Of a DNA stretch of 64,000 nucleotides, positions 16,937-24,118 are shown piece by piece; positions within the stretch are counted from its first letter, which is position 1; each line of letters starts with the position of its first letter. The position numbers and the translations under genes are program-made. Under the pieces are notes generated by a model. That model had not been told where the DNA came from, did not search any database, and was given only the letters and a program-made list of their open reading frames with translations. Source of the DNA: Conexibacter sp. DBS9H8 (GTDB taxonomy: Bacteria > Actinomycetota > Thermoleophilia > Solirubrobacterales > Solirubrobacteraceae); contig NZ_CP097128.1 in NCBI RefSeq assembly GCF_023330685.1, positions 3,038,001 to 3,102,000 of the forward strand, written 5' to 3'.

Positions 16937-16942
16937 TAGACT
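16937..16942 (+). promoter_or_regulatory. -10 box TAGACT directly before the ABC ATPase gene
   Basis: TAGACT is followed after 6 nt by ATG 16949. This suggests a leaderless internal promoter in addition to read-through from the PadR gene 37 nt upstream. Confidence 0.45.
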
Positions 16943-16948
16943 GAGCGT

Positions 16949-17947
16949 ATGGACGTGACGGGCACCCGAGCGATCACCGTCGACAATCTCCTCAAGCGCT
17001 ACGGCGACTTCGAGGCGGTCAAGGGGGTCAGCTTCGAGGTCGGCCAGGGGGAGGTGTTCGGCTTTCTCGGACCCAACGGCGCGGGCAAGTCGACGACGAT
17101 CAACATGCTCTGCACGCTCACCCGGCCCACCTCGGGACGGGCCGAGGTGGCCGGGCATGACGTGGTGAGCGCGCGTGACGATGTTCGCCGCAACATCGGC
17201 CTCGTCTTCCAGGACCCGACCCTCGACGGCTACCTCACCGCGCTGCAGAACCTCCGGCTCCACGCCGAGCTCTACGGCGTGGAGTCCGCGCTCGTCCTCC
17301 CCCGCGCCAAGCAGGTGCTCCAGATGGTCGGACTGTGGGACCGCCGCGACGGGGTCGTCCAGACCTTCTCCGGCGGGATGCGCCGGCGCCTGGAGATCGC
17401 CCGGGGGCTGATGCACTCCCCGCGGGTGCTGTTCCTCGACGAGCCGACGATCGGGCTGGACCCCCAGACCCGGCGCAGCATCTGGACCTACATCCGCGAG
17501 CTGCAGGAGCGCGAGCAGATCACGATCTTCATGACGACCCACTACATGGATGAGGCTGAGTGGTGTGACCGGATCGCGATCATGGACGCGGGTCAGATCG
17601 TCGCCCTCGACGCGCCCGAGACGCTCAAGGCCGGTGTCGGCACCGACCGGGTGACGATCCAGACCGATGACAACGAGGCGGCGATCGCCGCCCTCGCCGC
17701 CGACTTCGGCGTCGAGGCGCGGATCGTCGAGGGTCACGTCACCTTCGGGGTGGCCGGCGGCGAGACGTTCGTGCCGCGGCTGTTCAGCGAGTTCAGCGTG
17801 CCCGTCACGGGCGTGAGCGTGAGCCGGCCGACCCTTGACGACGTGTTCATGTCCTACACCGGCTCGACGATCCGCGACGCCGAGGAGGACCCCGCCAAGG
17901 CCCGAAACCGGACGATGATGCGCATGATGGGAGGCGCCCGACGATGA
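16949..17947 (+). CDS. ABC transporter ATP-binding protein, DrrA type
   Basis: Cytoplasmic ATPase of an ABC-2 exporter. The 332-residue protein has Walker A GPNGAGKST at 41-49, a Q-loop in LVFQDPTLD, the ABC signature FSGGMRRRLEIARG, Walker B VLFLDEPTIGLD and switch His in MTTHYMDEAE. The C-terminal 90 residues resemble the DUF4162 domain of daunorubicin-resistance ATPases. Its stop overlaps the start of the permease gene by 4 nt. With the PadR gene upstream it likely forms a drug or lipid export operon; the substrate is unknown. Confidence 0.95.
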   Translation: MDVTGTRAITVDNLLKRYGDFEAVKGVSFEVGQGEVFGFLGPNGAGKSTTINMLCTLTRPTSGRAEVAGHDVVSARDDVRRNIGLVFQDPTLDGYLTALQNLRLHAELYGVESALVLPRAKQVLQMVGLWDRRDGVVQTFSGGMRRRLEIARGLMHSPRVLFLDEPTIGLDPQTRRSIWTYIRELQEREQITIFMTTHYMDEAEWCDRIAIMDAGQIVALDAPETLKAGVGTDRVTIQTDDNEAAIAALAADFGVEARIVEGHVTFGVAGGETFVPRLFSEFSVPVTGVSVSRPTLDDVFMSYTGSTIRDAEEDPAKARNRTMMRMMGGARR

Positions 17948-18930
17948 GCCGCGAGCACCGGTTGAGCGGACCCGAGCCGATGGTCATCACCGCGAGCGCG
18001 AGCGTCGCGCCCGCCGGCGGCCCGTCGACCACGACATCGCTGGCGGGGGGCGGCCCCGCCCCGACCCCGCCCGCCGAGCCGATCGAGGTCGTCCGCGTCC
18101 ACGTTCCGCAGCGCTCGGCCCGCTCGGAGTACCGGGCGGTCAAGATCGTCTGGCGGCGCGAACTCGTCCGCTTCGTCAACGACCGGATGCGGATCGTCAC
18201 CTCGCTCGTGCAGCCGTTCCTGTTCCTGTTCGTCCTCGGCAGCGGCCTCCAGCAGCTGTCGGCCGCGGGCACCCACGGCGTCGACCTGAAGACGTTCATC
18301 TATCCGGGCATCCTCTGCATGACCGTGATGTTCACGGCGATGTTCAGCGCCGCGAGCATCGTCTGGGACCGCGAGTTCGGTTTCCTGCGCGAGATGATGG
18401 TCGCCCCGGTGCGCCGGTCGAGCATCGTCATCGGCAAGGCGCTCGGCGGGGCGACGGTCGCGACCGTGCAGGGACTGATCGTCCTCTGCCTCGCCTGGGC
18501 GGTCCACATCCCCTACAGCCTCGGGCTCATCTTCGGGGTGGTCGGGATCCAGGTGCTGCTCGCCTTCGCGATCACCTCCTTCGGGATCATGGTGGCGATC
18601 CGGATCAAGCAGATGCAGTCGTTCATGGGCGTCATGCAGATGGTCGTGATGCCGATGTACTTCATCTCCGGCGCCCTCTTCCCCGCCCGGGGACTGCCGA
18701 CGTGGCTGACCGTTCTCAACCGGATCGATCCGCTCGCCTACGCGGTCGACCCGATGCGCCGGCTCGTCTTCAGCCACCTGCAGATCTCCGCAGCCGCCCG
18801 CCGCGTGCTCGACCCGGGCCTGTCCTGGTGGGGCTGGCGGATGCCGGCGATTCTGGAGGTGGCGGTGATCGCCGTCCTCGGCGCGGTGATGCTCGCGATC
18901 GCCGTCGCCGAGTTCTCGGCCACCGAGTGA
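17944..18930 (+). CDS. ABC-2 type permease, DrrB type
   Basis: Membrane subunit partnering the ATPase just upstream (ATGA overlap at 17944-17947). The 328-residue protein has a 70-residue Pro/Ala-rich cytoplasmic N-terminus, then about six membrane helices beginning VTSLVQPFLFLFVLGSGL. FLREMMVAPVRRSSIVIGKALGG is the conserved coupling segment of the ABC-2 family, followed by MVVMPMYFISGALFPARGLP. The unusually long N-terminal tail is the only odd point. Confidence 0.93.
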   Translation: MSREHRLSGPEPMVITASASVAPAGGPSTTTSLAGGGPAPTPPAEPIEVVRVHVPQRSARSEYRAVKIVWRRELVRFVNDRMRIVTSLVQPFLFLFVLGSGLQQLSAAGTHGVDLKTFIYPGILCMTVMFTAMFSAASIVWDREFGFLREMMVAPVRRSSIVIGKALGGATVATVQGLIVLCLAWAVHIPYSLGLIFGVVGIQVLLAFAITSFGIMVAIRIKQMQSFMGVMQMVVMPMYFISGALFPARGLPTWLTVLNRIDPLAYAVDPMRRLVFSHLQISAAARRVLDPGLSWWGWRMPAILEVAVIAVLGAVMLAIAVAEFSATE

Positions 18931-18960
18931 GGCTCTGCACGGAGGCGGTGCAGGGGATCG

Positions 18961-19440
18961 ATGCACGCGCTGTTCCGGGATGTGCTGTGGATCGTCCTCG
19001 TGTTCGGGGTGCTCGCCTCCATCTGGGCGCTCGCGGGGACCAACGGCGAATGGGAGCGCTACCGCACCCGCGGCCTGGTGATGGAGAGCCGGCGGCGGCC
19101 CGGCGAGCCGGCGGCGGACGCGGCCCGGGCGGCGGCTGAGCGGGACGCGGAGATCCGCCAGATGGTCGAGGCCGCCAACGCCCGCCGCCTGCGCCGCGGA
19201 GAGCCGGCCCGGGAGGTGGAGGCGGAGGTCGCGCGGCTCAGCGGGACGGCGCCGACGGGACCGGACCCGGGAACCGGCCGCCCGGACCCGGAGGTCGAGG
19301 AGGAGGTCCGCGCGCTCGTGGCGCTGCGCAACCAGCGGCGGGCCCGCAAGGGTCTGGACCCGCTCGATGAGGAGACCGAGGTCCGGCGGGAGCTCGACGA
19401 GTTGGGGATGCTCGGCCACCGGCCGCCGTGGGAGGCGTGA
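18961..19440 (+). CDS. Small membrane-anchored coiled-coil protein
   Basis: A 159-residue protein with one N-terminal membrane helix (VLWIVLVFGVLASIWALAG, residues 9-27) followed by a highly charged, Arg/Glu/Ala-rich helical tail with coiled-coil tendency. I do not recognise the family. It follows the ABC permease by 30 nt on the same strand, so it may be a late member of the exporter operon. No catalytic motif is visible. Confidence 0.6.
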   Translation: MHALFRDVLWIVLVFGVLASIWALAGTNGEWERYRTRGLVMESRRRPGEPAADAARAAAERDAEIRQMVEAANARRLRRGEPAREVEAEVARLSGTAPTGPDPGTGRPDPEVEEEVRALVALRNQRRARKGLDPLDEETEVRRELDELGMLGHRPPWEA

Positions 19441-19681
19441 CCGGCGCGGGGCGCTCAGGCCACCGGGGTCACGTCAGCGAGGGCGGTGGCAAGGAGGTCA
19501 CCAGCCACCGAAGACACCCGCGGCGACCGCGGCGATGGCCGAGGTCTCCATGCCGGGCACCCTACTCTGTCGGACGTCCTCCTGAAGTGGCGGCGCCGTC
19601 ACTACCCTCCAGTCGGATGCCCGCACGCGGGCGCATGGCGCTCGGAATCGGCCGGGCCGACCGAGTTGTGGAGGTGCAGAG
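19441..19681. other. Intergenic region before the aminopeptidase pair
   Basis: 241 nt without a convincing gene. On plus a TACCCT box (19603-19608) could serve the aminopeptidase operon with a leader of about 68 nt ending in GGAGGTG. On minus a TAGGGT box (19559-19564) stands 7 nt before an ATG (19551) opening a 17-codon ORF; see findings. Confidence 0.4.
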
Positions 19682-20914
19682 ATGGGTTATGTCCCGGAGA
19701 AGACGATCCTCGAGCGTTACGCGCGCCTGACCGTCGAGTGCGGGCTGCGGGACGGGAAGGGAATCGAGCCCGGGGAGACGGTGATCGTCTACGGGCAGGA
19801 GGACACCAAGCCGCTCTACTACGAGGTCTGTGCGGAGATCTGGCGCCGCGGCGGCAACGTCATCCACAACTTCCGGCCCGAGGATGAGGAGCCCTACAAC
19901 TTCTCGGCCACCTACTACCGCCTCGCCTCCGACGCGCAGCTCACCCACTTCCCCGAGGCCTACACACGGGGCCTGATCGACCAGGCCGACCACATCATCT
20001 TCCTGCTCGGTGACCGCCATCCGACGGCGGCCAAGGACGTTGACCCGGCCAAGAAGGCGACCGAGGCGCCGACGGCCGAGAAGTACTGGGCGATCCGTAA
20101 CCCCAAGGAGCGAGCGGGCAAGCTGCACTGGACGATCGTGCTGTGGGGCACCGAGGCGCTCGCCGCGGAGGCGGGGATCAGCCTCGAGGAGTACTGGGCC
20201 CAGATCCGGGCGGCCTGCCACCTCGATGACCCCGACCCGGTCGCCCGTTGGAAGGAGACGACCGCGAAGATCGAGCGCTACCGCGACTGGCTCAACGGCC
20301 TCAACATCGACCGCCTCCACGTCGAGGCGCCCGGCACCGACCTGTGGCTCACCCTCGGGCGCCAGCGCAAGTGGCTCGGGGGCGGCGGGGCGAACATCCC
20401 GAGCTTCGAGATCTTCACGAGCCCCGACTGGCGCGGCACTCAAGGGAAGATCACCTTCACCGAGCCGCTCTACTATCAGGGCGCGCTGATCAAGGGCGTC
20501 CGGCTGGAGTTCACCGACGGCCTCGTCAGCGCCGCCCACGCGGAGGAGGGCGCCGAGCAGCTGGCGGCGATGGTCGCGATGCCCGGCGGCAACCGCGTCG
20601 GGGAGTACTCACTCACCGACGCCCGGCTGTCGAACATCACCCGGTTCATGGCCGACACCCTCTATGACGAGAACGTCGGCGGCCCCTATGGGAACACCCA
20701 CCTCGCGATCGGGCTCAGCCTCACCGAGTGCTTCACCGGCGATGAGGCGAGCGTCAGCGACGCCGAGTGGGAGGCGCTCGGCTTCAACCACACCGCGGCG
20801 ATCCACTGTGACATCGTCGCGACGAGCGACCGGACGGTCACCGCCACCCTCGCCGACGGTACGGAGCGGGTGATCTACGCCGGCGGCCGCTTCACCCTCG
20901 GGGACGGCGAGTGA
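19682..20914 (+). CDS. Aminopeptidase, M29 family (first of a tandem pair)
   Basis: Cytoplasmic metallo-aminopeptidase that removes N-terminal residues from peptides. The 410-residue length is typical of M29. Probable metal ligands occur in order: Glu in FTEPLYYQGALIKG, Glu in NRVGEYSLTD, His in NTHLAIG and His/Asp in IHCDIV. ATG 19682 follows GGAGGTG by 5 nt. Its stop overlaps the GTG of a close paralogue by 4 nt, so the two are cotranscribed and probably arose by tandem duplication. Substrate preference cannot be read. Confidence 0.9.
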   Translation: MGYVPEKTILERYARLTVECGLRDGKGIEPGETVIVYGQEDTKPLYYEVCAEIWRRGGNVIHNFRPEDEEPYNFSATYYRLASDAQLTHFPEAYTRGLIDQADHIIFLLGDRHPTAAKDVDPAKKATEAPTAEKYWAIRNPKERAGKLHWTIVLWGTEALAAEAGISLEEYWAQIRAACHLDDPDPVARWKETTAKIERYRDWLNGLNIDRLHVEAPGTDLWLTLGRQRKWLGGGGANIPSFEIFTSPDWRGTQGKITFTEPLYYQGALIKGVRLEFTDGLVSAAHAEEGAEQLAAMVAMPGGNRVGEYSLTDARLSNITRFMADTLYDENVGGPYGNTHLAIGLSLTECFTGDEASVSDAEWEALGFNHTAAIHCDIVATSDRTVTATLADGTERVIYAGGRFTLGDGE

Positions 20915-22137
20915 GCGCCTTCACCCCGCCGGGGGAGATCCTCGCCGCCTACGCGAACGTCCTCGTCCACTTCGGGCTCGGGGACGGGGCGGGGATCGCC
21001 GCCGGGGACGTCGTCGGGGTCGAGGTGAGCGAGGACGCCAAGCCGCTGCTGCTCGAGGTCGCCAAGGCGGTGTGGCGGGCCGGAGGCCACCTCATCCCGA
21101 CCCTGTTCCCGGCCGACGACGCGGACTGGAACCTCCAGCGCGCCTTCTTCGAGCTCGCCTCCGACGCGCAGCTCGACTTCTTTCCCGATGCGTGGTGGCG
21201 CAGCTACTTCGCCAGCCTCGACCACTACCTGATGGTCGGCGCCAACCGGGACCCCCACAGCCTCGCCGGGGTCGACCCCGAGCGCATCTACCGCCACGAG
21301 CGGGCCCAGGGGCCCAAGCTCAGCCACCGCTTCGACCGCGTCCGGGCGGGCAAGCTGACCTGGTGCCTGGCCGGCTACCCGACCGCGGCGGTCGCCGCCG
21401 AGGCGCAGATGACCCTGGCCGAGTACTGGGAGGAGGTGATCGCCGCCTGCTTCCTCGATGACCCCGACCCGGTCGCACGCCTGCGGGAGTCCAACGCGAC
21501 GATCGCTGCGACCGTCGACTGGCTCAACGCCCTGGCGATCGACCGCCTCCACGTCCAGGCGCCGGGAACCGATCTGTGGTTGGTTCTCGGCGCCGAGCGC
21601 CGCTGGCTCGGCGGCGGGTCCGTCAACATCCCGAGCTTCGAGATCTACACGAGCCCGGACTGGCGGGGCACCGAGGGGACGATCGCCTTCTCCGAGCCCC
21701 TGTACTGGAACGGCACGGTGATCGAGGGGATCGTCCTCACCTTCTGCGACGGGAGCGTCACTGCCGCGACAGCCACCCGGGGTGAGGCGGAGCTGCTCGC
21801 GCTGGTCGGCGTCGACGCGGGCGCCGGCCGCGTCGGTGAGTTCTCCCTCACCGACGGACGGATCTCCCGCCTCACCCGGTTCATGGCCGACACCCTCTAT
21901 GACGAGAACCGCGGCGGCCCGACCGGCAACACCCACATCGCCGTCGGCCGCTCCTACACGGAGACCTACACCGGCCCCGTCGAGCACCTCGACGGACCGA
22001 CCCGCGAGGTGCTCGGCTACAACGACTCGGCCATCCACGTCGACATCATCTCGACGAGTGACCGGACCGTCACCGCCACCCTCGCCGACGGCTCCGAGCG
22101 GGTGATCTACGCCGGAGGGGCGTTCCAGCGCGACTGA
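20911..22137 (+). CDS. Aminopeptidase, M29 family (second of a tandem pair)
   Basis: A 408-residue paralogue of the preceding gene. The shared segments are strong: IDRLHVQAPGTDLWL, NIPSFEIYTSPDWRGTEG, RFMADTLYDEN and DRTVTATLADG all have near-identical partners in the first copy. The metal-site segments are kept: FSEPLYWNGTVIEG, GRVGEFSLTD, NTHIAVG, IHVDII. Differences gather in the N-terminal 150 residues (for example RSYFASLDHYLMVGANRDPH), which may change pocket or oligomer. GTG start overlaps the upstream stop by 4 nt. It ends at a strong terminator hairpin. Confidence 0.9.
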   Translation: MSAFTPPGEILAAYANVLVHFGLGDGAGIAAGDVVGVEVSEDAKPLLLEVAKAVWRAGGHLIPTLFPADDADWNLQRAFFELASDAQLDFFPDAWWRSYFASLDHYLMVGANRDPHSLAGVDPERIYRHERAQGPKLSHRFDRVRAGKLTWCLAGYPTAAVAAEAQMTLAEYWEEVIAACFLDDPDPVARLRESNATIAATVDWLNALAIDRLHVQAPGTDLWLVLGAERRWLGGGSVNIPSFEIYTSPDWRGTEGTIAFSEPLYWNGTVIEGIVLTFCDGSVTAATATRGEAELLALVGVDAGAGRVGEFSLTDGRISRLTRFMADTLYDENRGGPTGNTHIAVGRSYTETYTGPVEHLDGPTREVLGYNDSAIHVDIISTSDRTVTATLADGSERVIYAGGAFQRD

Positions 22138-22154
22138 CCGTACCGGCGGGTGCG

Positions 22155-22197
22155 GCGCGAGACGTGCCGGAACGGGCCAGCCCTGCGCGAGACGTGC
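22155..22197. repeat. Short direct repeat after the aminopeptidase operon
   Basis: GCGCGAGACGTGC occurs twice (22155-22167 and 22185-22197) in the short gap between convergent genes. No function is evident. Confidence 0.35.
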
Positions 22198-22213
22198 GGA
22201 GCGGGCGCGTCCC

Positions 22214-22243
22214 GGTGGGGCCGACCCGGTGGTCGGCCCCACC
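22214..22243. terminator. Bidirectional hairpin terminator
   Basis: GGTGGGGCCGAC and GTCGGCCCCACC pair perfectly over 12 bp around CCGGTG, between the convergent aminopeptidase and acyl-CoA dehydrogenase genes. It ends 9 nt before the dehydrogenase stop. Confidence 0.7.
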
Positions 22244-22252
22244 GCCGCTGCG

Positions 22253-23413
22253 CTACTGGCGGGGCAGCAGCGTCTCGCGGGCGATCACGAGGCGCTGGAT
22301 CTGGGCGGTGCCCTCATACAGCTGGAGGATCTTCGCGTCGCGCATCAGCTTCTCGACCTTGTACTCCTTGATGAAGCCGTAGCCGCCGAAGACCTGGACG
22401 GCGTCGGTGGTGACCTCCATCGCTGAATCGGCCGCGTACCGCTTGGCGTGGCTGGACTCGAGCGTCGAGCGGATCCCCGCGTCCATCAGCCGAGCCGCGT
22501 GGTGGGTGGCCAGGCGGGAGAGGTGCACCTTCGTCGCCATGTCGGCGATCATGAAGGAGATCGCCTGGTGCATGGCGATCGGCACACCGAACTGGACGCG
22601 CTCACGGGAGTACTCGATCGCGAACTCCATCGCCGCGCGGGAGACGCCGGTCGCCATCGCCGCGACGCCGGGGCGGGTCGAGTCGAGTGTCGCCATCGCG
22701 AGCTTGAAGCCCTTGTTCTCCTCACCGATCAGGTTCTCAGCGGGGATCTCCAGGTCGTTGAAGGTGATCGTCGCCGTGTTGGAGGCCCGCTGGCCCATCT
22801 TGTCCTCGTGCTTGTCGATGATCACGCCCGCGTCCCGGGGGACGACGAAGCAGGAGATGCCGCGGTGGCCGGCGTCCTTGTCGGTCTTGGCGAAGACGGT
22901 GTAGAAGTCGGCGTACTCGCCGTTGGTGATGAAGCACTTGGAGCCGTTGATGACGTATTTGTCACCGACCCGCGTCGCGGTCGTCTTCATGCCCGAGACG
23001 TCCGAGCCGGCGTTCGGCTCGGTGAGGGCGAAGGAGGCGAACAGCGGGGCCTCGGTGAGCCGGCCCAGCCACTTCTTCTTCTGCTCCTCGTTCGCTCCGA
23101 TCGTGATCGGGGCGACGGCGAGACCGTTGCAGGAGAGCGAGGTGGCGATGCCCGAGCAGCCCCAGCCCATCTCCTCCTCGATGATCGCGCCGTCGAGGTT
23201 GCCCATCCCGGGTCCGCCGTACTCGGCCGGAACGTGGCTGTTCATCAGGCCGAGTTCCCAGGCCTTCTCGAACACCTGGGTGGGGAAGGTGCCGTCACGG
23301 TCGCACTCCCAGGCGATCGGACGAATCTCCTTCTCGGCAAAGTCGTGGGCCATCTCGCGGATGGCCTTCTGCTCATCGGTGAGCGCGGTGTGGTCAACAG
23401 ACACAACAGACAC
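22253..23413 (-). CDS. Acyl-CoA dehydrogenase
   Basis: FAD enzyme for the first step of fatty-acid or branched-chain acyl-CoA oxidation. The 386-residue length is typical. It shows FALTEPNAGSDVSGM (acyl-CoA/FAD site), KCFITNGEYADFYTVFAKT, the helix segment YSRERVQFGVPI, QVFGGYGFIKEYKVEKLMRD and the C-terminal LYEGTAQIQRLVIAR with the catalytic Glu near 367. Start GTG 23413 has AAGGAG about 11 nt upstream; a second in-frame GTG three codons on is also possible. A TetR-type palindrome over its -35 box suggests acyl-CoA-responsive repression. Chain-length specificity cannot be told. Confidence 0.94.
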   Translation of the reverse strand: MSVVSVDHTALTDEQKAIREMAHDFAEKEIRPIAWECDRDGTFPTQVFEKAWELGLMNSHVPAEYGGPGMGNLDGAIIEEEMGWGCSGIATSLSCNGLAVAPITIGANEEQKKKWLGRLTEAPLFASFALTEPNAGSDVSGMKTTATRVGDKYVINGSKCFITNGEYADFYTVFAKTDKDAGHRGISCFVVPRDAGVIIDKHEDKMGQRASNTATITFNDLEIPAENLIGEENKGFKLAMATLDSTRPGVAAMATGVSRAAMEFAIEYSRERVQFGVPIAMHQAISFMIADMATKVHLSRLATHHAARLMDAGIRSTLESSHAKRYAADSAMEVTTDAVQVFGGYGFIKEYKVEKLMRDAKILQLYEGTAQIQRLVIARETLLPRQ

Positions 23414-23437
23414 GGTCGGTGGGGCTCCTTGGGGGGA

Positions 23438-23466
23438 TCAATGTGGCCGATTGACTGGTCAGTCAA
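23438..23466 (-). promoter_or_regulatory. Promoter with TetR-type operator for acyl-CoA dehydrogenase
   Basis: On minus, TTGACT (23461-23466) and CATTGA (23438-23443) are separated by exactly 17 nt, a textbook -35/-10 pair, with the AAGGAG ribosome site following. The -35 box is one end of TTGACTGGTCAGTCAA (23451-23466), a palindrome with 7-bp arms, so a bound dimer would block polymerase. TetR regulators of fatty-acid oxidation use sites of this form. No TetR gene is in the window. Confidence 0.65.
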
Positions 23467-23611
23467 CTGCGGTGGCGCCATACGGTATCGGGAAGTGTCG
23501 ATGACGTACAGGGGCTGCTGCGACGTCCGGGGCGCCGGGGCGCCCGGGCCCGCTCAGGCGCATACCGCCGGCCTGTCGTGGTGCTGGGGACACGGCGTCA
23601 GCGCCACAAGC

Positions 23612-23617
23612 TAGGCT
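23612..23617 (+). promoter_or_regulatory. -10 box TAGGCT for the acidic small protein
   Basis: TAGGCT lies 7 nt before ATG 23625 with no Shine-Dalgarno sequence between, so a leaderless mRNA is likely. Confidence 0.5.
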
Positions 23618-23624
23618 CACCGGC

Positions 23625-23939
23625 ATGGCAGACCCACGCCGTGTCGAGCTGGAAGACCTGGTCAACCGCCCGGGCACGTACTTCAACCCCCAGACCGAAG
23701 TGTTGATCGTTGTCGACGACTCGCCGGAACTGGATGCCGAGATCTTCAACTTCGAGGATCTCGAGGGCGCCGACTGGGTGCTCATCTCGGAAGAGGTCCC
23801 CGTCGACGAGCACCAGCGCGACGAGCTGCTGGAGAAGTTCCAGATCCACTACCACGCCGGCAACGCCGAGGACAACGGCGACGACGAGGAAGAGGACGAG
23901 TTCGACGACGACGAGCAGGATCCCGGCCGGGAGGACTGA
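23625..23939 (+). CDS. Acidic small protein of unknown function
   Basis: A 104-residue protein. Residues 1-75 look folded (RVELEDLVNRPGTYFNPQTE, VLIVVDDSPELD, WVLISEEVPVDEHQRDELLE), and residues 80-104 are almost entirely Asp/Glu. No signal peptide or membrane segment. I have no family name for it. The acidic tail could bind cations or a basic partner, but this is speculation. The TAGGCT box 7 nt upstream supports ATG 23625. Confidence 0.75.
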   Translation: MADPRRVELEDLVNRPGTYFNPQTEVLIVVDDSPELDAEIFNFEDLEGADWVLISEEVPVDEHQRDELLEKFQIHYHAGNAEDNGDDEEEDEFDDDEQDPGRED

Positions 23940-24104
23940 CTTCCGGCCGCCGGGGCGGCCTGTCAGCCCGGCGTCAGCCGCGCAACCTTCGGGTTGGCGC
24001 GTGAGTTTCAGAACCGATGCATGCGCACAGTCTCGGATCCCCCGCGCACCGTCTCGCACCCGCCTCCCCGCAACGCCCGTTGCAGTCCGCGCAGAGGCCG
24101 CACC

Positions 24105-24110
24105 TAGGAT
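24105..24110 (+). promoter_or_regulatory. -10 box TAGGAT for the secreted epimerase-like gene
   Basis: TAGGAT stands 8 nt before ATG 24119. It agrees with the start that gives a clean signal peptide, rather than the longer reading from 24017. Confidence 0.5.
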
Positions 24111-24118
24111 GGCTCGGG

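Noticed and set aside
17854..19419. Minus-strand open frame of about 520 codons opposite the ABC permease and small coiled-coil gene
   Set aside because: His/Asp/Glu/Arg-rich shadow; the opposite reading has ABC-2 permease features.
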